DNA from: JBBDWK01 sp040902885
GTDB taxonomy: Bacteria > Acidobacteriota > Terriglobia > Bryobacterales > Bryobacteraceae
Direction of reading: 5' to 3'
Assembly: GCA_040902885.1 (NCBI GenBank)
Contig: JBBDWK010000026.1
Location: 1 to 6,082, forward strand
Length of the DNA stretch: 6,082 bases
The notes under the pieces: generated by a model
Database searches by the model: none
The model's input: only the letters and a program-made list of their open reading frames with translations
Told to the model about the DNA's origin: nothing
In this document: positions 1 through 6,082 of the stretch, piece by piece
Numbering within the stretch: the first letter of the stretch is position 1
How the letters are laid out: each line of letters opens with the position of its first letter
Translations under genes and position numbers: made by a program

Positions 1-1080
1 CGCGAACGATGGACAGCCGCGCGCGACCGGTCGCGCATGTTCAACGAGGCCGGTCCACGCCACCGCCCGGTGGCCTACGCAGTGTCCGATGTGACGCCGC
101 CGCACGTTCCGTCGCTGCCGGATACGTTCGTGCTCGCTGGCGGGGAACTGGCGGCCAAAGGTGAAAAGGTGGAGCCGGGCTTCCTGGAATGCGTCACCGG
201 CAACAAAGAGCCCGCGAAGATTCCATTCGCCGGCGGCAGTTCCGGCCGGCGGCGCGCCCTGGCCGAGTGGATCGGCAGCGAAGACAATCCGCTCACCGCG
301 CGAGTGATGGTCAATCGCATCTGGCAGCATCATTTTGGCGAAGGTTTGGTGCGAACCCCAAGCGATTTTGGCCGCAATGGCGACCCGCCGCGCCACAAGG
401 AGCTGATCGATCATCTGGCCGCGCAGTTTGTGGAGAAGAAGTGGAGTGTCAAGGCAGTTCACAAGCTGATGCTGACTTCAAACGCTTACCGGCAATCGAC
501 TTCGCACCCGGATGCCGAGCGCTCCGCCGAAGTCGACCCGGACAACCGCCTGCTCTGGCGCATGAACTGGCTGCGGCTCGAATCCGAAGCGATTCGCGAC
601 TCGATCCTCGCTCTCAGCGGCCGGCTTCAGAAGGGCGGCGGCGGGCCGGGCGTGTTTCTCAAGATTCCCCAGGACGTCGCCGATGGCTTTGAATTCTTCA
701 GGTGGTTCCCTTCCTCGGAGGCCGAGCAGCGCCGCCGCGCCGTCTATACCTTCCAGCGCCGTTCGGTCGTGATGCCGATTATGGAGGTCTTCGACGTGGC
801 CAACATGAGCGAATCCTGCGCGCGCCGCAACGTCACCACTGTAGCCCCGCAGGCATTCACGCTGCTCAACAGCGAGCTCACCCGGAACGAAGCCAAACAC
901 TTGTCCGAACGGATTATCGAAGCCGTCGGCCCCGACCGCGACAAGCAGATCGATCGCGCCTTCGAGATGGCGCTGGCCCGCGCGCCCTCGGAAGCGGAGC
1001 GCGAGAGAGCCCGCGGCATCGATCTGGCGCGGTTGGGTGTGGTCCTGTTCAACCTCAACGAGTTCCTGTACCTGGAGTGA
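1..1080 (+). CDS. DUF1549/DUF1553 (PSD1) domain protein, C-terminal part (5' end outside window)
   Basis: The reading frame is open from base 1 to the TGA at 1078-1080, so 359 residues of the C-terminal portion are visible and the start lies to the left. The DUF1553 (PSD1) domain is recognised by its usual landmarks in order, in fragment numbering: the linker DVTPP (30-34) and EKVEPGF (55-61); NPLTARVMVNRIWQHHFG (96-113) followed by TPSDFG; LMLTSNAYRQ (156-165); NRLLWRMN and LESEAIRDSIL (182-203); YTFQRRSVVMP (249-259); NVTTVAPQAFTLLNSE (277-292); and a terminal LFNLNEFLYLE. In this family the missing N-terminal part normally carries a signal peptide, often a cytochrome-c-like PSCyt1 region, and DUF1549. 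No CxxCH haem motif occurs in the visible part. The biochemical role is unknown; members are exported and are usually paired with DUF1501, as here. The first in-frame ATG (base 37) is internal and is not the start. Confidence 0.93.
   Translation, partial: RERWTAARDRSRMFNEAGPRHRPVAYAVSDVTPPHVPSLPDTFVLAGGELAAKGEKVEPGFLECVTGNKEPAKIPFAGGSSGRRRALAEWIGSEDNPLTARVMVNRIWQHHFGEGLVRTPSDFGRNGDPPRHKELIDHLAAQFVEKKWSVKAVHKLMLTSNAYRQSTSHPDAERSAEVDPDNRLLWRMNWLRLESEAIRDSILALSGRLQKGGGGPGVFLKIPQDVADGFEFFRWFPSSEAEQRRRAVYTFQRRSVVMPIMEVFDVANMSESCARRNVTTVAPQAFTLLNSELTRNEAKHLSERIIEAVGPDRDKQIDRAFEMALARAPSEAERERARGIDLARLGVVLFNLNEFLYLE
1074..1077 (+). promoter_or_regulatory. Ribosome binding site of the DUF1501 gene
   Basis: GGAG lies within the last two codons of the upstream gene, 8 bases before the ATG at 1086. 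It fixes that ATG as the start, and it implies that the two genes share a transcript and may be translationally coupled. Confidence 0.75.
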
Positions 1081-1085
1081 TTGCG

Positions 1086-2486
1086 ATGAATTTCGATCTG
1101 GCCCGCCGCCGTTTTCTGTATGGAAGTCTCACGGGAGTGGGAGGTTTAGCGCTCGGCGAGTTGCTGCAAGCCGCCAATCCGCTGGCGCCACGCACGCCGC
1201 ACCACGCTCCCAAGGCGAAGTCCTGCATCTTCCTCAGCATGCTGGGCGGCGTAAGCCAGATGGATACGTTCGACCCCAAGCCCGCGCTCCAGAAATTCGA
1301 CAACACGCCCATGGACTGGAGCAAGGAGAAAGTCACCGACCAGGTGAGCCTCTTTGCCAAGCCGCGCCACATCGTTGGCAGCCCATGGACCTTCAAGAAG
1401 TACGGCCAGTGCGGCATGGATGTTTCGGAGCTGTTCCCGCACATGGCCACCTGCGTCGACGATCTGGCGTTCGTCCGCTCCATTCAGACCGAGAACGGCA
1501 ACCATCCCGCCGCCGTCTTCCTGATGAACACCGGCTCGGTGATGCCCGGCCATCCATCCGCGGGCGCATGGGTTGGCTATGGGCTGGGCACGCAGAATCA
1601 GAACCTTCCCGCGTTCGTCGTGCTGCCCGATTTTCGATCCATCACTTTCAGCGGATCCCAGCAGTGGGGCAGCGGCTTTCTGCCGGCCAGCTTCCAGGGC
1701 ACAATGCTGCGCTGGAAGGGCGATCCCATCGCCGATCTCACGCCCCCCGGAGATGTTACGTCCGATATGCAGCGTCAGGAGATGGAACTGCTCCGCGAGT
1801 TCAACCAGGACCACCTGGAGCGCAATCCCACCAACCCGGACTTGCAGGCGCGCATTGACGCTTATGAGCTGGCGTTCCGCATGCAAGCCGAAGTGCCCGG
1901 CGCGCTGGATCTCAAACGGGAATCCGACGCGACCAGGGAAGCTTACGGGCTGAACGAACCCGACACGGAATCGTTCGGCGCCCGTTGTCTGATGGCGCGG
2001 CGCTTAGTGGAGCGCGGCGTGCGCTTCGTGCAGCTCTACACGCCGAGCCAGTCCTGGGACAGCCACACGGAATTGAAGTCCCGCCACGCGAAGAACGCGC
2101 GCGAGGTGGACAAGCCCATCGCGGCTCTCGTCAAGGACTTGAAGCAGCGCGGCCTGCTCGATTCCACGCTGCTGGTCTGGATGGGCGAGTTCGGCCGCAC
2201 ACCGGACAATCAGGCGGACCAGCGCGACAAAGCCGGACGGGATCACAACACGCGCGCGATGACCATCTGGTTCGCGGGCGGCGGAACCAAGGGCGGCGCG
2301 CTGGTTGGCAAGACCGACGACCTGGGTTTTAAGGCCGTGGAAGATATCTACCGCATGCGCGACGTGCATGCCACCGTGCTCCACCTGATGGGCCTCAACG
2401 ACATGCGCCTCACGTATTACCACGCGGGACGCAACATGCGGCTAACCGACACCGGCGGCAAGGTCATCTCGCAAGTTGTAGCGTAA
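1086..2486 (+). CDS. DUF1501 family protein, Tat-exported, sulfatase/alkaline-phosphatase-like fold
   Basis: This is a complete 466-residue protein, a normal length for DUF1501. The ATG at 1086 is chosen because it has a GGAG at good spacing and yields a proper export signal: twin arginines R7-R8 in ARRRFLY, then a hydrophobic stretch (about 11-28) ending in LLQAA. Family landmarks are GGVSQMDTFDPKP (54-66), NGNHPAA (137-143), a Gly-rich YGLG with NLPAFVVLPD (165-182), SWDSH (323-327), GEFGRTP (367-373), GRDH (384-387), DVHATVLHLMGL (426-437) and the closing YYHAGRNMRLTD (444-455). DUF1501 is related to the sulfatase/alkaline phosphatase superfamily, so D60/D63, D325, H327, E368, D386, H387 and H428 are candidate metal ligands (inference). 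The substrate is unknown. The gene lies 5 bases after the DUF1553 gene, its usual partner. It ends with two in-frame stops, TAA TGA (2484-2489). Confidence 0.95.
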   Translation: MNFDLARRRFLYGSLTGVGGLALGELLQAANPLAPRTPHHAPKAKSCIFLSMLGGVSQMDTFDPKPALQKFDNTPMDWSKEKVTDQVSLFAKPRHIVGSPWTFKKYGQCGMDVSELFPHMATCVDDLAFVRSIQTENGNHPAAVFLMNTGSVMPGHPSAGAWVGYGLGTQNQNLPAFVVLPDFRSITFSGSQQWGSGFLPASFQGTMLRWKGDPIADLTPPGDVTSDMQRQEMELLREFNQDHLERNPTNPDLQARIDAYELAFRMQAEVPGALDLKRESDATREAYGLNEPDTESFGARCLMARRLVERGVRFVQLYTPSQSWDSHTELKSRHAKNAREVDKPIAALVKDLKQRGLLDSTLLVWMGEFGRTPDNQADQRDKAGRDHNTRAMTIWFAGGGTKGGALVGKTDDLGFKAVEDIYRMRDVHATVLHLMGLNDMRLTYYHAGRNMRLTDTGGKVISQVVA

Positions 2487-2493
2487 TGAGTGG

Positions 2494-2511
2494 GGTGGGC
2501 TTCAGCCCGCC
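2494..2511 (+). repeat. Hairpin 1 of the cluster
   Basis: A 7-bp stem (2494-2500 with 2505-2511, one G-T wobble) closes a TTCA loop at 2501-2504. It is preceded by GTGG at 2490-2493. Confidence 0.8.
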
Positions 2512-2512
2512 T

Positions 2513-2528
2513 GGGGACTTCAGTCCCC
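2513..2528 (+). repeat. Hairpin 2 of the cluster
   Basis: A perfect 6-bp stem, GGGGAC with GTCCCC, closes a TTCA loop at 2519-2522. It is one base from hairpin 1 and is followed by TTGT, which is too short to be a convincing terminator T-run. Confidence 0.85.
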
Positions 2529-2537
2529 TTGTCCGTA

Positions 2538-2557
2538 GCACCGGTTGAAACCGGTGC
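2538..2557 (-). repeat. Hairpin 3 of the cluster
   Basis: A perfect 8-bp stem, GCACCGGT with ACCGGTGC, is the longest in the cluster. Its loop at 2546-2549 is TGAA on the + strand, which is TTCA on the - strand, so this unit is read in the opposite orientation to hairpins 1 and 2. On the + strand, GTAG (2535-2538) overlaps its first base. Confidence 0.85.
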
Positions 2558-2559
2558 GC

Positions 2560-2571
2560 GGGCTAAAGCAC
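2560..2571 (-). repeat. Hairpin 4 of the cluster (degenerate)
   Basis: On the - strand this reads GTGC TTTA GCCC, a 4-bp stem with one mismatch (2561 against 2570). It is preceded by GTAG (2576-2573), which contains the receptor gene's TAG stop. It looks like a decayed inverted copy of hairpin 1; alone it would be weak. Confidence 0.55.
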
Positions 2572-2572
2572 T

Positions 2573-5500
2573 CTACCACTCGAAACGTCCGACCAGAATG
2601 TGGTGCATCCGCGACGTGCCGATGTCGGAGAAGCTGCCGCGGCCGACTCCGCCGATCGTTCCAAAATTCGCCCGGTTGGTCAGGTTGAAGGCTGCGTTCG
2701 GATCGCCGAATTGCGGTTCCTTCGTCGGGTTGTTGATATCCCAGCGGATGGAAAACTTCATCCGCTCTCCGACGGGGAATTCCTTGGAAAGCGAAACCTG
2801 AGTCCACCGCAGCCCCGGGGATTCAAAGGTGTTGCGGCCAAGAGTTCCGGGCGTGAAAGCCGCCGGATACTCGAAACCATCGAAATTGAAGTAGCGGTTC
2901 TGCGCGCTGAGTGGAAAGCGGTTCGGCCCAATGTCCCAGTCCTTCACCACGGCTTGGTCGTTCGGCAGGACCTGGTTGGGACGAAGCTGGCCAGGCAGGT
3001 AGCGGTTCGGGCTGCCGGCAAAAGTCACCGTGGTCGGCGGACCCGATTGGTAGGTCTGTGTCCAGGCGCCATCCCAGCCGCCAAATATCCAGTTTTTGAT
3101 TCCACCCGAGTTCATCCAGCGGCGGCCCTTACCGAACGGAAGCTCCAGGGTGAACACGCTGACAAAACGGTGGCGGATATCGTAGTTCGCACGGCCTTTT
3201 TCGAGCCCGCGGTTGTACCATGTGATGCCGCTGCGCCCGCCATCGTCGTCCCCGTCGTTCAACGTCTTCCCCAGTTGATAGAACGCGTTCAGCGTCATGC
3301 CCTGGGCATAGCGGCGCTCCGTCCGAAACGTGGCGCTATGGTGCGAGTTGTGACCGTAGTTGGAATAGTGTTGGATGGAGCCGAACTGGCGGTAGGGCTT
3401 GTAGTTCTGCACGGCTGAGAAGACCTGGTTCAGCACGGTGATGTCGCGCGAAATATCGAGCGGCACAACATTGATGTCCCAGTTGTTCAGCAGGCCGACT
3501 CCGGAGGAGCCCTGATAGATTGTTTCCACGAGCCAGCTATTGGCGAGCTGATGCTGGAAGCCGCCGGACCACGTATATACGTAGGGTAGCCTCATGTTCG
3601 GATCGAACCAGGAGGCTTCCCGGCTGCCGAAATTCGTGCCTTGAAAAGGTACGCTCCCATCGGAGTTGCTGACGAAGTTCACGGGCGGCGGGCCCTGGGA
3701 CAAGCGGAACGAGTGGCGCGGGTCTCCCGGAGGCGCCTGAACCGCTGCATTGGCAATGTACTCCTCAAAATTCTGATTCAGGCCGTTGGTCATCAGGTCC
3801 ACGGCGAATGCCCCGAAGCTGGCGCGGAAGACGGTCTTCGGCCGGAAGTTCCAGGCCAGGCCAAGGCGAGGCTGGAAGTTATTCAGGTCGCGCTTTGCCA
3901 GCAGGCCCTCGCCATGCACGATTGCGCCCCGGAAGCCGGTGAGCGGGTCCGTCGCGTTGGGATCGAACTGCGACTGCTGGCCATACTTCGTGCTGAACGG
4001 CGACTCATAAGACCACCGCAGGCCGGCTTCGATAGTCAGGTTGCGGACGGGGCGCCACGTGTCCTGCACGTACCAGGAGTGCTGCCACCAGCGAGGAAGC
4101 CAGGTGGCCGCGTTGCGCGTGAAGTTGGCCTGCACGACCGTGCCCAGCAGAAAGGACGCGAAGGCGTTGCCGGTGTTCGGCCGGAATGGAAAATCCGTGC
4201 CGCCCATGCGGTACTCGCCGGAAGGAAGCGTAGCCGCAAGGGAGTTGTACCGGGTGCGAATCAGCTCGTAGCCCAGCTTCACGGTATGCCGGTTGATCAC
4301 CTTCGTAAGGTTTTCCTGGAAAGTGAAATCCTCGGCAACCTCGCTGGACCGGCCGCCAGGGCCGAAGTTGTACAGAAAGCCGCCGCCCGGCGGGGCGATC
4401 TGCGGGAAAGTTTCGCCGCTGACGTTAGGAATGCCGAGTTGGCCGGCCCAGTCCTGATTGTAGCTCTCGGGAGTAGCCGAGAACGCCCGGCGATTCCAGC
4501 CCAGGCGGAGTTCGTTGACCGTCGTGGGATTGAAGGTGTAAGTGTCCGAGATGACCACGTTGCGGTTCTCCGCGGGCTGGACATAGATGCGGCCGTAAAG
4601 AATTTCCGTGACTTCCCGGATGGGGCGGTCCAGGCTCCGGTGCTGGACTTGCGAGTAGCGGCCGAAAATCTTGTGGTTGATGCTGAACTGGTGATCCACC
4701 TTCCCGTCATAGCGGCGGAAGTCGTATTTGCCGAAGGCCGGAATGGTCAGGTTGTTTACCGGACCCGTCGGCTGGATGTCGCCCGGGTCGGTCTGCTCCC
4801 TCCACGGCTTCAGGTCGGTCAGCCGCCGCGATGCGGGATCGAACAGTGACTGGGGAATGCGATTCCCGGGAAACGGATCGCGTACCCACTGGTTGTTCTC
4901 CAGCCGGGTGCTGAAAGGGTCGAAGATGGGCAGGCCGCGGCCATTGAACGAAAAGTCGCCGCCGTACATCTCCGGGCTGGGGACGCTGCCGATGAAGGTT
5001 TCCGAGACATTCTCGTAGTGCTGCTGAAAACCGGCGAACCAGAAGGTCTTGTCGCGGATGATGGGACCGGAAGCGGTAGCACCCCACTCGTGGTAATCGA
5101 AGGACCCGGTCCGGGGCAACTGCTCGAGGTAGGCGCGATGAATGAGCTTGCCGTTGGTGTAGCGGTCTTCAACGGAACCGTGGAACTGGTTCGTGCCGCT
5201 CTTGAACACGGCGCTCAGCAGGCCGCCCGCGGCGTGGCCGACCTCTGCGGGCGTCCCGGTGGTCCACATCTTGAATTCCTGAATGGAATCCAGGCTGGCG
5301 ATCATGGTGCGGCGGAAGTCGCCCACCTGGCCGACCACCGGCTCCTTGGCGTTGACGCCGTCCATGGTGTAGCCGATCGCCCGCTGGCGCTGACCCACCG
5401 CATGCTGGCCGTTGATATTGGTCATGCCCGGCATGTAAAGCAGCACGCGGTGGACGAACTTCTGCATCACGGGGAGCCGGGTGACCAGCTTGGTGTCGAG

Positions 5501-5896
5501 AATCTGGCCGCTGCCGGCGGTTTCGGTTTCGAGCAAGGGCGGCGCGGCGGTCACCTCGATCGACTCGGCCACGTTGCCCACCTGGAGTTCGATGTCCATG
5601 CGCGGCTGTTCGTTGATGCGCAGCGTGATGCCGCTCTGGACGTACCGCTTGAAGCCCTCGGCCTCGGCGACCAGCTCATAGTTCCCCGAGGGCAGGTTGG
5701 AAATATAGTACGCGCCGGCGGTGTTGGTTTGGCCTTCATAGACGAACTGAGTGCCGAGATTGCGGGCGGTAACCTTGACGGCCGGGATGACGGCGCCGGT
5801 CGAATCACTCACCGTCCCTACGAGGGTGGCGGCGCCAGTGCTTTGCGCGCTGAGGGCCAAAGCGGTTAATGCCGACAACAGCAACAGACGGAACAT
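2573..5896 (-). CDS. Oar-like TonB-dependent outer-membrane receptor with carboxypeptidase-regulatory-like domain
   Basis: This complete 1107-residue protein is an outer-membrane beta-barrel, probably a TonB-driven importer of a large ligand that cannot be named. Residues 1-17 form a Sec signal peptide (R3, then a Leu/Ala core, likely cut after LSA). Residues about 24-104 match the carboxypeptidase-regulatory-like (CarboxypepD_reg) fold, ending with DIELQVGNVA. ESIEVTA (111-117) resembles a TonB box. The plug follows, with DGVNAKEP (179-186) and the diagnostic stretch from IQEF to SGTNQFHGS (about 205-241), then GPIIRDKTFWFAGF (277-290). Barrel landmarks include WYVQDTWRP (near 610), YDIRHRF then LELPFGKGRR (near 905-922), NLTNRANFG (near 1075) and the terminal aromatic RFEW. 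The protein has no cysteine, as is common for outer-membrane barrels. The ATG at 5896 is chosen over the in-frame GTG at 5932 because of the adjacent GGAGGT and the clean signal peptide. It stands alone, convergent to the DUF1553/DUF1501 pair. Such receptors are numerous in Acidobacteriota. Confidence 0.93.
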   Translation of the reverse strand: MFRLLLLSALTALALSAQSTGAATLVGTVSDSTGAVIPAVKVTARNLGTQFVYEGQTNTAGAYYISNLPSGNYELVAEAEGFKRYVQSGITLRINEQPRMDIELQVGNVAESIEVTAAPPLLETETAGSGQILDTKLVTRLPVMQKFVHRVLLYMPGMTNINGQHAVGQRQRAIGYTMDGVNAKEPVVGQVGDFRRTMIASLDSIQEFKMWTTGTPAEVGHAAGGLLSAVFKSGTNQFHGSVEDRYTNGKLIHRAYLEQLPRTGSFDYHEWGATASGPIIRDKTFWFAGFQQHYENVSETFIGSVPSPEMYGGDFSFNGRGLPIFDPFSTRLENNQWVRDPFPGNRIPQSLFDPASRRLTDLKPWREQTDPGDIQPTGPVNNLTIPAFGKYDFRRYDGKVDHQFSINHKIFGRYSQVQHRSLDRPIREVTEILYGRIYVQPAENRNVVISDTYTFNPTTVNELRLGWNRRAFSATPESYNQDWAGQLGIPNVSGETFPQIAPPGGGFLYNFGPGGRSSEVAEDFTFQENLTKVINRHTVKLGYELIRTRYNSLAATLPSGEYRMGGTDFPFRPNTGNAFASFLLGTVVQANFTRNAATWLPRWWQHSWYVQDTWRPVRNLTIEAGLRWSYESPFSTKYGQQSQFDPNATDPLTGFRGAIVHGEGLLAKRDLNNFQPRLGLAWNFRPKTVFRASFGAFAVDLMTNGLNQNFEEYIANAAVQAPPGDPRHSFRLSQGPPPVNFVSNSDGSVPFQGTNFGSREASWFDPNMRLPYVYTWSGGFQHQLANSWLVETIYQGSSGVGLLNNWDINVVPLDISRDITVLNQVFSAVQNYKPYRQFGSIQHYSNYGHNSHHSATFRTERRYAQGMTLNAFYQLGKTLNDGDDDGGRSGITWYNRGLEKGRANYDIRHRFVSVFTLELPFGKGRRWMNSGGIKNWIFGGWDGAWTQTYQSGPPTTVTFAGSPNRYLPGQLRPNQVLPNDQAVVKDWDIGPNRFPLSAQNRYFNFDGFEYPAAFTPGTLGRNTFESPGLRWTQVSLSKEFPVGERMKFSIRWDINNPTKEPQFGDPNAAFNLTNRANFGTIGGVGRGSFSDIGTSRMHHILVGRFEW

Positions 5897-5901
5897 GCGA
5901 G

Positions 5902-5907
5902 ACCTCC
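5902..5907 (-). promoter_or_regulatory. Ribosome binding site of the receptor gene
   Basis: GGAGGT on the - strand lies five bases before the ATG at 5896. This near-perfect Shine-Dalgarno decides the start; the upstream in-frame GTG at 5932 has no comparable site. Confidence 0.85.
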
Positions 5908-5920
5908 ACGTTTCAATTTG

Positions 5921-5935
5921 AGAGCGAATCACTCT
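5921..5935 (-). other. Small stem-loop in the receptor mRNA leader
   Basis: AGAGTG and CGCTCT (one G-U wobble) form a 6-bp stem with an ATT loop, 13 bases upstream of the Shine-Dalgarno. It is close enough to influence ribosome loading, but a stem this short can occur by chance. No riboswitch family is recognised. Confidence 0.35.
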
Positions 5936-5982
5936 ACAGATGCTGGTTTGTCCCTAACTCCAAAGACTTTTGGCTGGAAAGC

Positions 5983-6011
5983 ATAGTACAGGAAAGGCGG
6001 GACGGGAGCAA
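5983..6011 (-). promoter_or_regulatory. Candidate sigma-70-type promoter for the receptor gene
   Basis: On the - strand, TTGCTC (6011-6006) and TACTAT (5988-5983) are separated by exactly 17 bases, giving 3/6 and 4/6 matches to the -35 and -10 consensus. Transcription would start near 5976, leaving a leader of about 80 bases. An overlapping alternative -10, TATGCT, lies two bases downstream. The call is based on spacing and position only. Confidence 0.4.
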
Positions 6012-6043
6012 CGGGTGTTCTCCCGCGGGCAGCGATTCCGCAA

Positions 6044-6082
6044 CCGAGAGTGAGCCGAAGCGGGAACTGCTTGTCTCGGCTC
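6044..6082. other. Overlapping inverted repeats upstream of the receptor promoter
   Basis: GAGCCGA (6052-6058) pairs perfectly with TCGGCTC (6076-6082), and AAGC/GCTT can pair inside it. CCGAGA (6044-6049) pairs with TCTCGG (6074-6079), so the two stems compete for the same right arm. A separate palindrome, CCCGCGGG, lies at 6022-6029. This could be the end of a neighbouring transcript, an operator, or chance in GC-rich DNA. The window ends exactly at the right arm, so the full structure may extend beyond it. No gene is seen in 5897-6082. Confidence 0.35.

Larger units (their letters stand above)
2490..2576. repeat. REP/BIME-like cluster of four hairpins between convergent genes
   Basis: The gap between the two converging stop codons is filled by four small hairpins with only 1-9 bases between them. 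The first two carry TTCA loops read on the + strand; the last two carry TTCA and TTTA loops read on the - strand. The array therefore has a pseudo-dyad centred near 2533. The outer units are inverted relatives: both start GT[G/A]G and share GCTTYAGCCCGC. GT[A/G]G tetranucleotides precede the palindromes at 2490-2493 (+), 2535-2538 (+) and 2573-2576 (-). A conserved GTxG in front of an imperfect palindrome is the known signature of REP elements moved by TnpA-REP (RAYT) transposases; applying it here is inference. The cluster may also stop transcription from both sides, although no proper T-run follows any stem. Confidence 0.7.

Noticed and set aside
37..39. ATG at 37 as the true start of the DUF1553 gene
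   Set aside because: The frame is open to base 1, no Shine-Dalgarno precedes it, and the family needs a long N-terminal region before this point.
702..1085. N-terminal extension of the DUF1501 frame upstream of its ATG
   Set aside because: It overlaps the conserved DUF1553 domain in another frame, gives an Arg/Pro-rich nonsense sequence, and would bury the Tat signal.
2513..2535. Classical intrinsic terminator at hairpin 2
   Set aside because: The stem is followed only by TTGT, with no T-run, so it is listed as part of the repeat cluster instead.
2490..2576. CRISPR array
   Set aside because: The hairpin units differ in sequence and alternate in orientation. There are no constant direct repeats with regular spacers.
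2600..3418. + strand open frame (272 codons) opposite the receptor C-terminus
   Set aside because: It is an antisense shadow with no family resemblance; the opposite strand encodes conserved barrel motifs.
3641..4849. Long + strand open frame (402 codons) opposite the receptor gene
   Set aside because: It is a GC-rich antisense shadow. Its translation resembles no known family and lacks domain landmarks, while the - strand frame shows a continuous receptor.
5018..5869. + strand open frame (283 codons) opposite the receptor N-terminus
   Set aside because: Its translation is Val/Gly/Leu/His-rich with no recognisable motif, and it lies wholly opposite the well-supported plug and regulatory domain.
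5897..5932. Upstream GTG start for the receptor (12 extra residues)
   Set aside because: The extension is polar, would precede the signal peptide, and its codons contain the strong Shine-Dalgarno that serves the ATG at 5896.

Overview
The window is GC-rich bacterial DNA with three protein-coding genes. It looks like Acidobacteriota, most likely a Solibacter/Bryobacter-type lineage. This inference rests on a PSD1 (DUF1553) + DUF1501 gene pair next to a large Oar-like, carboxypeptidase-regulatory-domain TonB-dependent receptor. Such receptors are greatly expanded in that group. Planctomycetes and Verrucomicrobia also carry DUF1553/DUF1501 pairs but rarely this type of receptor. The assignment is by family knowledge only; no taxonomic marker gene is present.

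Layout. Positions 1-1080 (+) hold the C-terminal part of a DUF1549/DUF1553 (PSD1) protein whose start lies left of the window. Five bases later, at 1086-2486 (+), comes a complete Tat-exported DUF1501 protein of 466 aa. Its Shine-Dalgarno lies inside the last codons of the first gene, so the two are clearly co-transcribed. Convergent to this pair, 2573-5896 (-) encodes a complete 1107-aa outer-membrane receptor with a Sec signal peptide, a carboxypeptidase-regulatory-like domain, a TonB-box-like motif, a plug and a beta-barrel. The far right (5897-6082) is its 186-base leader and promoter region, with a strong Shine-Dalgarno, a plausible -10/-35 pair and several small inverted repeats.

The most unusual structure is the 86-base gap between the two converging genes. 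It is almost entirely filled by four small hairpins: two with TTCA loops on the + strand, then two with TTCA/TTTA loops on the - strand. The outer two units look like inverted copies of each other. The units at 2490, 2535 and 2576 (the last on the - strand) are preceded by GT[A/G]G. This resembles a REP/BIME-type element, and the stop codon of the receptor gene falls inside one of the GTAG motifs.

Working picture (inference): the DUF1553/DUF1501 pair acts in or beyond the periplasm in a poorly characterised process often linked to polymer breakdown. The receptor probably takes up a large substrate across the outer membrane. The window does not show that they work together; they are on opposite strands and separately transcribed. 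No new enzymatic or defence system is visible.
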